A DNA stretch of 36,938 nt from Isotricha intestinalis (lineage: Eukaryota; Ciliophora; Litostomatea; Vestibuliferida; Isotrichidae). Under the pieces are notes generated by a model, which saw only the letters and a program-made list of their open reading frames with translations, was not told the origin of the DNA and ran no database searches. The stretch is from contig JAJJLU010000496.1 in assembly GCA_023807065.1 (NCBI GenBank), positions 1 to 36,938 of the forward strand, given 5' to 3'. The translations under genes were made by a program, and so were the position numbers. Of the stretch, positions 20,085-30,038 are shown one piece after another (the stretch's first letter is position 1; the number at the start of each line of letters is the position of its first letter).

Positions 20085-21230
20085 AATAAAGAAATAAAAA
20101 TATAAAAAGAGAAAATTCAGATTAAGTTCATTTAATTGATAGTTTAAATCTTTTTAATTTAGTAAAGAAAAAGAAAAATAAAAATAAATAAACATTAAAT
20201 TATTAAGTATATAATAATATTAAAAATTAAATATTAAATTAAATTGTTTTAACTCAAATATTACTTTCTTAAAAAATTATAAGGTAAATAACAAAATTAT
20301 TAAATATTATTCATATATATTACAATTACTATAATTAAAAATTTGATTTAATTCTAAATTAATATATTTTAATTAAAAGAAAAAATGAAAAACAATAATA
20401 AACAATATAACAATAAAATAAAAAAAAATTAACGATAACTATATCTTAACTTCAATTATTGAATATGAAAAATGAACAAATGAAAGAAGTTAGAATATTC
20501 AATACAAAAAAAAACAATAAATCAAAGTATATTAATGTCACTTAATTGAGAATTTAATCATTTTCATTTATATCAAATATTACTTAAATAGCTTTCAAAG
20601 TGGTTCATCAAAATTTTACTTTTTGATAAATTTGTAGAAAAGAAAAGAAAATTTTTCTTTTATTATTAATTTTTTTTTTTTATTTTTTCATTTTTATCTT
20701 ATGTCCAATTTATAGAGCTTATTTTTTATTTCTTATATTTGAGAAATTGATTTTCTTTTCTTCAACTTTCTTTGTTTATTTCTTTTAAATATTTTTATTC
20801 ATTTTTTTGTTCTCTTATATATTTTATTCTTTTCATTTTATTTAAAATATTATTATCTAAAGATTTCATTTTTTCAGAGGTTCTTTTTTTTATATCTTTT
20901 TTTAATAATCTTTATTTTACATTTTAATCGTTTATATTTTTTTTAAAAATGTCTTTTATTTATTCCTAATATTTATTCTTTTTTATCATCTTAATATTTA
21001 CTAATATTATTTATTTTCAAAATTATTATTAACTTATATTTTTTTATTAATTTTAAAAAATTGAAAAATTTATAAATTTTTCATATATAAGAAATTATAA
21101 GATACTATAAAAATATAAAAATAAATAATATTATATAATATCATCAAATAATCAATATGCCATTTTTTCTATACAAATATAATTTAAATAATTATATCAA
21201 TCAAAAAAAAGAATTTACATAAAATCAAAT
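20085..21230. other. Convergent intergenic region with a coding-like but interrupted frame
   Basis: About 1.15 kb between convergent genes. The segment ~20640-21000 is T-rich on + (A-rich on -), a bias otherwise seen in coding strands. On the - strand one frame there reads in a protein-like way (containing RTSEKMKSLDNNILNKMKR and then KYLKEINKES) but is broken by several TAA and one TGA codon. It may be a gene relic or plain A-rich sequence. No intact gene is seen. Confidence 0.35.
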
Positions 21231-22328
21231 TTAGTATTCCTTTACAGAATTAAAAACAATTCTATAAAATTCGTTAAAATCTACAATTTTATCATTTTTA
21301 TCATCAATATCCAATTTAAAATATTTAAATAAACTCTGTAAAGGTAATTTTCCTAAATTATCTTTATCTAATAATTTAAATTGTTCATACAATTCATTCT
21401 TTTCCATTTCATCTCTTAAATCATAAGCAATATTTAAAGCTTCTTTAGCACTTAATCTTTTTTGAGGATTTTTATCAAGTAATTTCTTCATTAAATCTTT
21501 AAATTTTTCATTAGAAATATGTTCAAAAGGAATTGATTTATTAATTATTTGTTCATCTAAAGGAATATAATATTCTGAATTAAAAGGTTCACAACCAGTT
21601 AATAAGTTAAAAAATAAAATTCCCGTTGACCAAATATCTACTTTCTCATTATATTTTTCTCTTAATATTATTTCAGGAGCAGTATACATGGGAGTTCCTA
21701 TAATACCATTTAAATTTTCTGTAATTTCACAAGCAAAACCAAAATCAATTAATTTTAAATTTGGAATTCCATCTTCAGAAATTTCAACAAGTAAATTTTC
21801 TGGTTTAATATCTCTATGAACAATATGTTTTTCTTCATGTAAATAATATAAAGTTTCTAAGAGTTGAATAAGTAAATTTAATGCAGTAGAATCATCTAAT
21901 TTTCCATTAGGAGATTTAGTAATAAATTCAAATAAATCACCTCCATTTATTAATTCTATAACAAAAGAAACACTTTTTAAATCTTCATATATTTCATAAG
22001 TTTTAATTATATGAGGATGATTAAGAGAAAGACTAATTTTTGCCTCGTTATATAATAAAGATTTATTTTTTATTTTCTTTTTATCTACTCTTTTAATTGC
22101 GTAATGTTTACCATTCTTATCAATTCCTTCACATACTATCCCTGTTGCTCCTTCTCCTAATGATTTTGATAATGTATATTTTTTATTTATATCATTGTGG
22201 TTTATGTATTCTTCTTTTATTATGTAATCACTTTCGGATACAGTTGTTTGATCAGAATATTTCGATATTCTCCTTTTGTTAGATGCTCTAATATTTGTTT
22301 GCTCATTTATTGAGTTACAACAACCCAT
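21231..22328 (-). CDS. CDPK-like Ser/Thr protein kinase, 365 aa
   Basis: It begins MGCCN: Gly2 followed by two Cys, a standard myristoylation plus palmitoylation start, so membrane attachment is likely. Kinase domain ~51-303: GEGATG loop (58-63), Lys79 in YAIKR, Glu95, HRDIKPEN (171-178), DFG (195-197), GTPMYTAPE (211-219); all catalytic residues are present. The GGDLFEFI segment and overall layout are CAMK/CDPK-like. After the kinase domain only about 60 residues remain. They contain two EF-hand-like loops that are poor calcium ligands: DKDNLGK from D321, and D342-E353 with Lys at a ligand position. A normal CDPK has four EF-hands, so this is a short, probably calcium-weak relative. Stop TAA; the - strand start faces the ribosomal gene. 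Confidence 0.93.
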   Translation of the reverse strand: MGCCNSINEQTNIRASNKRRISKYSDQTTVSESDYIIKEEYINHNDINKKYTLSKSLGEGATGIVCEGIDKNGKHYAIKRVDKKKIKNKSLLYNEAKISLSLNHPHIIKTYEIYEDLKSVSFVIELINGGDLFEFITKSPNGKLDDSTALNLLIQLLETLYYLHEEKHIVHRDIKPENLLVEISEDGIPNLKLIDFGFACEITENLNGIIGTPMYTAPEIILREKYNEKVDIWSTGILFFNLLTGCEPFNSEYYIPLDEQIINKSIPFEHISNEKFKDLMKKLLDKNPQKRLSAKEALNIAYDLRDEMEKNELYEQFKLLDKDNLGKLPLQSLFKYFKLDIDDKNDKIVDFNEFYRIVFNSVKEY

Positions 22329-22620
22329 TTTTTGTCTAATTATTTTTTTAAGATTTGATTTATATATTAATTAATTATTTATTTATATATGCTTTTTTTG
22401 GAATTTGAAAGAGATATTGTTTTTAAATTTTTTGAAAGGAATATTTAATTTAGATTCTTAATTTTTCTAAAAAATATTCTTAAAATAAACTAAACAATAA
22501 CCCGTATATTTATTTTGAAATTTTATTACACATATAAATCTACTTAATTATTTTATCCACGTCATATAGAAATAAATAATAAAAAAATTAATTAAAAACA
22601 ATTAATATTTAAATATCTAA

Positions 22621-23044
22621 ATGGCAAAAAATATCATTTATAAAAAAAAATAGGTATTCAAAAGATTTATAGAATTAGGAAGAGTAGTATTGATAAACTA
22701 TGGTCCATTATCAGGAAAACTTTCAGTAATAGTAGATATATTAAATACAACAAGAATATTAATTCATGGACCAAAAGAAGGAGTAAGAAAACAAGAAATT
22801 TCTTTAAAGAGATTATCACTCACTGATTTTAAATTAGATATTAAAAGAGGAATTCATAAAGATGATTTAGTTAAAGCTATTGATAATTATAAACTTGACG
22901 ATAAATTTAAAGAATCATATTATGCAAAAAAAATAGAAAGAAAAAAAAAGAAGAAGTTTAACTGATTTTGATAGATTTAAAGTTATGAGACTTAGACAAA
23001 AAAGAAGTGTTGTTAGACATAAGGATGCTAAAGGAAATAAATAA
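22621..23044 (+). CDS. RPL14: Ribosomal protein L14e (60S), with probable intron after ATG and a frameshift
   Basis: The translation VFKRFIELGRVVLINYGPLSGK through the KKIERKKK region, and then TDFDRFKVMRLRQKR, matches eukaryotic RPL14, which begins MVFRRFVEVGRV and carries the conserved TDFDRFKVM. Two problems exist. First, ATG at 22621 is in frame with the body, but an in-frame TAG at 22651-22653 separates them. A 30-nt GC-AG intron (22624-22653) directly after the ATG would give MVFKRF, exactly the family start. Second, the frame must move by one base in or near the nine-A run at 22941-22949, because the downstream part from about 22949 to the TAA at 23042-23044 is in the +1 frame. A homopolymer error in the sequence is the simplest reason; a decayed copy is the alternative. 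It functions in the large ribosomal subunit. Confidence 0.85.
22624..22653 (+). other. Candidate GC-AG intron, 30 nt
   Basis: Starts GCAAAA, ends AATAG, nearly pure A+T, length like the two GT-AG introns in this window (25 and 29 nt). Removing it joins ATG to GTATTC and removes the in-frame TAG. The donor is GC rather than GT, so the call depends on the ribosomal protein homology. Confidence 0.6.
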
Positions 23045-23591
23045 ATTAAAAAAGAAAAACTATGATATTTCAATAAATAAATATCTTATCTAAACAAATA
23101 ATTTTTAATTTAAATAAAATAAATTGTAATCAATAAATATATATATAAAAAATTTAATTTAAAAAAATATTTAAATTAAAAAATTTTATCCTTTAATTCT
23201 CAAAATATAATAATTTTTATATTTGTTCATATTAAATCATTGATAACCTTTAAAGATAAATAAAATTTTTATTACTTTCTTATTGAAAATACATTTAGCT
23301 AAATAATGATTTAATGAATTTGATACACTATAACTTTTATTTCTTTATTATTTAATTTATTTACTCTTCTATTTATTCCTTTTTTTTAAGGAGAGAATAT
23401 GGATTATTAATTTTTTATCTATTTTAAGTTGAAGAAGGAATTAAATTTTTTAAAATTGAATTTAACTTTATAAATTTTTTTAAAATATTACCAATTTAAT
23501 ATTCGTTAATGTTAATTTATTATATTTTCAAAATATTTAATTTAGGTTATTATATTAATGTTTTTTTATTCTTAATAAATTTTTTTGTGAA
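23045..23591. other. A+T-rich intergenic spacer
   Basis: Between two + strand genes. A tiny frame after AAGGAGAGAATATGG (about 23389) closes after three codons. Nothing else is seen. Confidence 0.5.
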
Positions 23592-26500
23592 ATGTTACAT
23601 AATCTGAATTTTAAATATGGTACTAATTCAATGACTTATGAAATGAATTCAAGAGGTTCAAGTTTAGAAAAAAACAATGAAAATAATTCAAATATTAATA
23701 AGATTAATATTCAAAGAATTAATCCTTCTGAATTTGAAAAATTAAATTCTTTAAGATTTTCAGACAATTTTTCTAATCAATCGACAGAAATATTAAACTC
23801 ATCTCCTAATATTAATTCTCCTAATTCATATAGAAATTATTTAGAGCAAAAATTAAATAATGGAAATATAAATCAAGAAAATCCTCCTTTGAATTTTAAT
23901 TATAGTTCTAACATAGATTTGAAACCCAAAAATAATCAAAACGGAATGTATGTTAGAAAAGAATATAATCCAACTCTTCCTCAATTAAGAGGTAATAATG
24001 GTAATGATTTTAATAGTCAAATTAGTCCAAGAGATGAATTTAATGTTAATTATGATTATAAAACAAGAAATAGAATAAATATTCCTAATAGTAGTGAAAA
24101 ATTAAATAATCAAAATAATCTTCAACTTCCAAATAATAATTTAAAAATTATAAATCAAAATAATCTAGTTATTAATGGAAATAGGGGAATAAATCAAAAT
24201 TTAAATGATCAACCCTTTAATAATCAATTACAAGATAATTTTCAAAATGAAAATAATGAAAATGTTAAAGAAGATCAATTAACCAGTGATTTAATAAAAG
24301 ATAAAGATATTGAACTTAAAGAAAATGTTTTAAATAATAATAAGGAAAATCCTTCAGAATTAAATTTTCAAAATTTACAATCAAATGATTCAAATAACTT
24401 AAACAACAATGAAAAAAATAATTTAAATAATCCAAATAATATAAACAATTTAGAAACAGGTAATAATAATAATATCAATAATCCTAATATGAATTTACAA
24501 CAATTTAATCCTCAAAAAGATTTTGGAAATCAAAATTTGAATGGGAATAATACTGACAATAATTATATAATAAGTCCTAGAAATTATGACAATTATTCAA
24601 ATAATCAAATAAGAATTCCTGATAGTAATCAATTACCAAATAATAATTATAATAATTTATATCCATTAAATGATGTTCAAAAAAATAATATTAATAATCC
24701 ACTCATTAACAATATAGAAAGGAATAGAAATTCATATAATCCTTTTTTATATGAAAATAGGGCTTATATGAATAATAATGGTTTAAATAATGAATTAAAT
24801 AGAAATAATCCTTATTTAATGTATGGAGAAAATGGTCCGATAGGAATGGATAGGATTGATAGGAATAATAATAATTATTTTTTGCCAAATAATATGAAAT
24901 ATAATAATGGAATATCAGGAGGATATTCAAATCAGAAATTAACTTTTGGAAATCAAGGTAATCAAATTGATAATAATCCAAATAATTTATATAATAATTT
25001 TCAGAATCAAAATCAAACAAATCATCCTGATTTAAGTAATCAAAATTATCCAAATAATCAATTAAATCAATATTATCCAAACAATCAATTAAACAATCAA
25101 AATTATCCAAACAATCAATTAAATAATCAAAATTTTCCAAATAAACAATTAAATAATCAAAATTATCCAAATAATCAATTAAATCAAAATTATCCAAATA
25201 ATCAATTAAATCAAAATTATCCAAATAATCAATATAATAAAGGTAATTATCCAAATAATCAATTTAATAATCAAAATTTCCAAGAAAAACACAATGATAA
25301 TTCTCCAAATAGTCAATTAACTAATTATTCAAATAATAATTTAAGTGATAATCCAAATTATTTAAATAATGAATTAAACTCTAATAATAATTATCCAATA
25401 AATAAAATAAATGATAATCAAAATTCCCCAAATAATCCATTAAAAAGCAATAACAATAATAATAATAAAGATTCTGATAATCAATTAGATATAAAAAACA
25501 ACAAAGATTTAAACCCAAATAATTTAATAGTTGAAAACAATGATAAAAAAGAAAATAAAACTGAACCAAAGGATAAAATAGACAGTGAATATTTATTTAA
25601 TAAATATAATAAAAATCCTTCATCAAATGATGATGAAAATGAAATAATAAATGAAGCACTAAATAAAGATAAAGAAAACATAGATAATAATAATCCAGAT
25701 GATATATTATCAACAGTTGAATTAATAAAACAAGAAGATCTTAATAATATATCACCTAATGAACAAATTAATATTTTATTAACAAATAATAAACAATTAT
25801 ACAATGCTTTAAAAAAATTACAAAAAAAATATAATAATTTAAAAGAAGAATATGATAAATTATTAAGAATTCAAGACAAAGGTCAAGGAAATAATCAATA
25901 TAAAGAATTTTTAAAAAAGGAAAATGATGATTATAAAAGACAAATTAAAAATTATGAAAAAATATTAATTCCTTTAGTTGATTATGTAAATGATATAAAT
26001 CATAGTTTAGGAAAAAAAGAATTGGATATACCAGATTTAAAAAAAATAGCAAAAAAATTAAATAAAAATAAATCTCCTGAAGAAGAAGATAATGAGCCTT
26101 TAGATAAATATACTAATTTCATAAATAAATGTGGAAAGATAGCTTTAAATAAAATTGAAGCTGATCAAAATAAAGATAAAATAAAAGAAAAATTATTTCC
26201 TCAACCAAGAAAAATTATTAAATTTGGAAATAATTTAGATAATAATGATACAACATCAAGAAATAATTCTGAAATTGATTCTTTAAGAAATAAAAATGAA
26301 AAAGAGAAAATAAATGATTTAAATAAAAAAAATTATATAAAAGAAGAAGATGATGATGATGATAATGATGATATTTATAATTATCATAATATAGAACCTA
26401 ATAAATATAATGATAATTTTAATAAAAAGAAAATTAAAGGTTTTAACATTTATAATAACAAATTTAGAAATCCAAAATCAAATTTTAAAAATGATTCAAA

Positions 26501-26864
26501 ACCTAAAAACAAAACAGTAGAATTAAATGACAATAATAATGAAAATGAAAAGAATAAAGATTTAAAAAAAAAGAAAAAAAAAAAAGATTTTTATTATTGG
26601 AAAAAAAATCATTTTGTAAGAGGAAAAAGTGGAAGAATAATAACAGATTCAGATGAAGAAATTCAAGCAGAAAAAAGAAAAAGACGTAAATTTTTATTAG
26701 GAGATGATAAAAATTATGCATATGATTATTATGGAAATAGAGATTGGGAATGTGTAGCATGTGATCAAGGAATTTTTATTTCTTCAAAAGGTTTTTCTCC
26801 ATTAATGTGTTCTCCAAATAAAGATCTGTATTTGCAAAATAACATTCAAAATAATCAAGAATAA
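23592..26864 (+). CDS. Asn-rich prion-like protein with central repeats, 1090 aa
   Basis: Residues 1-720 are Asn-dominated, low-complexity and prion-like. Around residues 480-560 there is a tandem array of the unit NYPNNQLNQ (about nine imperfect copies). Residues ~722-765 are a short coiled coil (NNKQLYNALKKLQKKYNNL), followed by a second helical stretch to ~850. The last ~95 residues are different and look folded. They include a basic patch (AEKRKRRKF) and a compact end, with DWECVACDQGIF giving a CVAC pair and MCSPN a third Cys, possibly a small metal site. I recognise no family. The first ATG is used, but MTYEMNSRG (residue 14) could be the real start. Stop TAA. Large open frames on the other strand at 24706-25804 are shadows. 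Confidence 0.8.
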   Translation: MLHNLNFKYGTNSMTYEMNSRGSSLEKNNENNSNINKINIQRINPSEFEKLNSLRFSDNFSNQSTEILNSSPNINSPNSYRNYLEQKLNNGNINQENPPLNFNYSSNIDLKPKNNQNGMYVRKEYNPTLPQLRGNNGNDFNSQISPRDEFNVNYDYKTRNRINIPNSSEKLNNQNNLQLPNNNLKIINQNNLVINGNRGINQNLNDQPFNNQLQDNFQNENNENVKEDQLTSDLIKDKDIELKENVLNNNKENPSELNFQNLQSNDSNNLNNNEKNNLNNPNNINNLETGNNNNINNPNMNLQQFNPQKDFGNQNLNGNNTDNNYIISPRNYDNYSNNQIRIPDSNQLPNNNYNNLYPLNDVQKNNINNPLINNIERNRNSYNPFLYENRAYMNNNGLNNELNRNNPYLMYGENGPIGMDRIDRNNNNYFLPNNMKYNNGISGGYSNQKLTFGNQGNQIDNNPNNLYNNFQNQNQTNHPDLSNQNYPNNQLNQYYPNNQLNNQNYPNNQLNNQNFPNKQLNNQNYPNNQLNQNYPNNQLNQNYPNNQYNKGNYPNNQFNNQNFQEKHNDNSPNSQLTNYSNNNLSDNPNYLNNELNSNNNYPINKINDNQNSPNNPLKSNNNNNNKDSDNQLDIKNNKDLNPNNLIVENNDKKENKTEPKDKIDSEYLFNKYNKNPSSNDDENEIINEALNKDKENIDNNNPDDILSTVELIKQEDLNNISPNEQINILLTNNKQLYNALKKLQKKYNNLKEEYDKLLRIQDKGQGNNQYKEFLKKENDDYKRQIKNYEKILIPLVDYVNDINHSLGKKELDIPDLKKIAKKLNKNKSPEEEDNEPLDKYTNFINKCGKIALNKIEADQNKDKIKEKLFPQPRKIIKFGNNLDNNDTTSRNNSEIDSLRNKNEKEKINDLNKKNYIKEEDDDDDNDDIYNYHNIEPNKYNDNFNKKKIKGFNIYNNKFRNPKSNFKNDSKPKNKTVELNDNNNENEKNKDLKKKKKKKDFYYWKKNHFVRGKSGRIITDSDEEIQAEKRKRRKFLLGDDKNYAYDYYGNRDWECVACDQGIFISSKGFSPLMCSPNKDLYLQNNIQNNQE
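25020..25275 (+). repeat. Tandem repeat, 24-27 nt units encoding YPNNQLNQN
   Basis: Around nine imperfect direct copies of a unit like AATTATCCAAATAATCAATTA, sometimes with an extra AAT codon. It keeps the reading frame and creates a long complementary-strand open frame by chance. Confidence 0.85.
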
Positions 26865-26952
26865 AAATCTTTTTCATTTAATAATTTTTTTTTTTTAACT
26901 AACAATAAAAATAATAAATTTTAAAATAACTTAAATTTAATAAAATAAAAAA

Positions 26953-29133
26953 ATGAGTGAGAAAACAGATAATAAAACACAAGATAAAAATAAAGAACAA
27001 ATAGAAGAAAATGAAAATCAAGAAATTGAAAATAAACCTTCAGATATATTTTATAATAACCAAGCAGAAGTAATATCTAGAATAATATTAGAAAAAATAA
27101 TATCATATACAGTAACAAAGGTTCATAATACTAAAATATTTGAAACAATAGGAGATTATTGTTTTAATTATATTGATAAGTTAATGAAACCATTTTTAAA
27201 ATCAAATTACATTAATTATGATATAGAACATTTAAAAGATAAAAATGATTATATTTTTTATGATAAAAAAAAACAATTAGAAGAAAATACTTGGGTTGAA
27301 ATTCCAGAACCAAATACTACTGCTATTGATAGATGTAGTCATGATCAAATGAGATTTACTGCTTTTATTCCTTCTAATATTGATGAAGGAAATTCTATTA
27401 ATTTATCTAATACTCAAATTCAAATTGATGATAAAGAAAAAAAAGATAGTACTTTCGTTAATGAAAAAAAAGAAGAAAAAAAAGAAACTATACAGAAAGA
27501 AGAAAAAAAAAAGAAGAAATTAACTAAAAAAGAAAAAGAAGAATTAGAAAAAAAAGAAAAAGAAGAAGAAGAAAAAAATAAAAAAGAAAAAAATGAAAAT
27601 GATGGAAAAGATGGTCCTTGGATTGATCTTCCATCATATGATTTACCTCAAGAAATATATATGAATAAATATATAATAAATGATAATACTCCAGAAATAA
27701 ATGAATTAAGAAAAGAAATAGAATATGAAAAAGTAAGAAAAATAAAGCAAAAATTAATAGAAGATGAAGAAAAAAGAAGAAATAAATTAAAAGAAATGAA
27801 TACAAAAATTATTAGAGAATTTGATTCAAAGAGATTAACGTTTGATTCAAATGGAAATATTATAAATTTAAAAATGAGAAATAATATAGAAAATAATTTA
27901 GGTAATGAATTTTATTGGTCGAGATCTATAGTAAAAGAAGGAAGATCATTTAGACATTTATTTATTAAACCTTTAAGAAAAAGTATGTCTTTACATCCTC
28001 CAAATTTAATAAATGCAAATGAAGAAATAAGAAATATGAAAAAAAATAGTATTATAAAAGAAGAAAAAGAAAATGAAGAAGATAATGAAGAAAAAGATAC
28101 AGATAAAAATAAAAAAAGAAATAGTTCTATTTCATGGAAAAAAAGTGCAAATGTAATTTTAGGTGAAGATATTATAAGAAATCCAGATTTACCTGATGAA
28201 AATTATTTTATTAAATTAAAGAAAAATAAAGAAAAAATGTATAAAGACTTATCAATTCCAAGTGGACAAAATTTTGAAAAAATTATTCCTGAAGTAGGAG
28301 TTAAAATTACAAGTGATAAAAAAGAACAAAAAGAAGGAGGATTAAATTATTCTCAAAAATTTAAAAAACCTTCAATGGCAGAATTCAGTAAATTAGCTTT
28401 TGAAACTGAAAATCTTAATACTCGTAAATTCCTAACATCAAATTTATCTCAGACTGAAAATTTAATGGAAAGTGAAAATAGTAGAAATACAATAAATGAT
28501 AAAAAAGAAAATAATTATATTGGTTATTCTCAAGAATTTAATTCATTAGATAATCCCTTAATTCAAAATGCACATAAAATAATAGGAAGTAATATTACTG
28601 ATTCGTATCCAAATAGTCAATCAAGTAGTATTTCTAATTCATATAGGAATAATTCTTACAAAATTAATTCTTATAAAACAAAAATGTTATCTGATGAAAT
28701 TCAATTAACTGGAAATATGAATACTTTATCTAATGTTTTTAATGATAATATAAATATTTATAAATCATTTGATTATTCTGGTGTTATGAAAAGTATTAGA
28801 CCTACTAGTTTATTTTCTAATAGAAGAAATAAAATTATTGATAATTTAAAAAATATTAAAGTTACAAATGAAATTATGATTGATAAGTTTAATAGTAATA
28901 TTGTTAAAAATAAAAATTGGGGAGCAAATGATGGTCCTTTGCCTACTGAAAAAAATGATTTTATTAAACCAAAAAAAAGTAATCATATTAAAGAATTAGG
29001 ATTTAGAATTGTAAGTACTAAATTACCTAGAGATAGAAAATTTGTAGAAACTCCTGATCCTTTCCTTATAAATCGTGCTAATTGGATTAGTTTATCACAA
29101 GATAAGGATAAAATTAAAAAAAAGAAAAATTAA
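26953..29133 (+). CDS. Charged protein of unknown family, 726 aa
   Basis: Residues 1-30 are charged. Residues ~34-150 are of normal composition: helical around AEVISRIILEKIISYTVTK, followed by NTWVEIPEPNTTAIDRCSHD, where Trp, Pro-Glu-Pro and Asp-Arg look conserved. Residues ~165-215 are a Lys/Glu helix. Next comes DGPWIDLPSYDLPQEIY (around residue 220) and a helical KIKQKLIEDEEKRR stretch. The middle to C-terminal part is Ser/Asn/Lys-rich with islands such as NWGANDGPLPTEKND. The helix plus Trp/Pro-Glu-Pro arrangement faintly recalls the C2orf81/DUF4639 ciliary family, but I cannot confirm this by eye. The gene follows the Asn-rich protein by 88 bp on the same strand. Start ATG sits in the usual A-rich context; stop TAA. 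Confidence 0.78.
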   Translation: MSEKTDNKTQDKNKEQIEENENQEIENKPSDIFYNNQAEVISRIILEKIISYTVTKVHNTKIFETIGDYCFNYIDKLMKPFLKSNYINYDIEHLKDKNDYIFYDKKKQLEENTWVEIPEPNTTAIDRCSHDQMRFTAFIPSNIDEGNSINLSNTQIQIDDKEKKDSTFVNEKKEEKKETIQKEEKKKKKLTKKEKEELEKKEKEEEEKNKKEKNENDGKDGPWIDLPSYDLPQEIYMNKYIINDNTPEINELRKEIEYEKVRKIKQKLIEDEEKRRNKLKEMNTKIIREFDSKRLTFDSNGNIINLKMRNNIENNLGNEFYWSRSIVKEGRSFRHLFIKPLRKSMSLHPPNLINANEEIRNMKKNSIIKEEKENEEDNEEKDTDKNKKRNSSISWKKSANVILGEDIIRNPDLPDENYFIKLKKNKEKMYKDLSIPSGQNFEKIIPEVGVKITSDKKEQKEGGLNYSQKFKKPSMAEFSKLAFETENLNTRKFLTSNLSQTENLMESENSRNTINDKKENNYIGYSQEFNSLDNPLIQNAHKIIGSNITDSYPNSQSSSISNSYRNNSYKINSYKTKMLSDEIQLTGNMNTLSNVFNDNINIYKSFDYSGVMKSIRPTSLFSNRRNKIIDNLKNIKVTNEIMIDKFNSNIVKNKNWGANDGPLPTEKNDFIKPKKSNHIKELGFRIVSTKLPRDRKFVETPDPFLINRANWISLSQDKDKIKKKKN

Positions 29134-30038
29134 ATATTTATTTTTATTATATATTTTCCTTTGAAAAATTAAAAAAAAATTTATATAAAAAAAATTCAAA
29201 TAATTTCTAAGAAAAGAAAATATACAAATTTTAAAAAAAAAGGAAATAACAATTATAAAAGAGAAGGATTTTTTTTAATAAGTAAAATCTATACGGTAAT
29301 AATAGATTTCTTTAGAATTCATTGAAATAAAATAAAAATCTTGTATTAAAATTAGTTTTATATGGTTTTTAACATTAATGGTGGGTTTGAATATAATATT
29401 AGAACCATTGAATCATAAGAAACAAAGATTTATAAATATAAGATTTAAAAATATTAAAAAATTAATAGAAGAAATTAATTTCTTTAATTTCTTAAACCGA
29501 TTAATACTAATTTTTAGCATTCTTATTTTATATTGATGCAATAATTAATAATAAAAATTATAATAATTAACATTTTAAGAAACATTAAATAATTGTATGA
29601 ATTAATACTAAATTAACTATAGTAAATTTGTCTATTAACATGTTAGTTTTAGAGATGAATAACCTAAAAAATTTATTATTTATCTAACATTACTTTCTAT
29701 TTTTATTTATGAAATAAATGATTTTTATATTATTTTATATATTTTATAAGTTTATTTAATATTAGATGAAAAATTTTTTAAAATTGAGAATAAAAAAAAA
29801 AAAAAATTTGTTCTAAATAAGAACTAATGTTCATTAAATAAAAATTAAAAATTTATAATAATATATGAAAAAAATATATTCTCATATAAACTAAAATAAA
29901 ATTACTCTTTATTTACAAATAATAACTGAAAATGTGAAATCTTTATAATCATATAAATAAAAGTAAGTTATTTATTTTTATAACTTTGATTTTTACATCC
30001 ATTAATATCAAAATTAAATAAATTATTTTCTTCCCCTT
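29134..30038. other. Convergent intergenic region
   Basis: About 0.9 kb between convergent genes. It contains mixed A/T sequence with several short less A+T-rich spots, e.g. AGAGAAGGA followed by a T run near 29261-29280, loosely like the 3' end of the repeats at 7971 and 9428. No open frame. Confidence 0.45.

Noticed and set aside
20465..20545. 26-codon + strand frame (MKNEQMKEVR...)
   Set aside because: Too short, with no family support and no special context in A/T-rich spacer.
24706..25804. Three minus-strand frames (e.g. one with repeated YLDNFDLID)
   Set aside because: Complement of the Asn-rich tandem repeats in the + strand gene.
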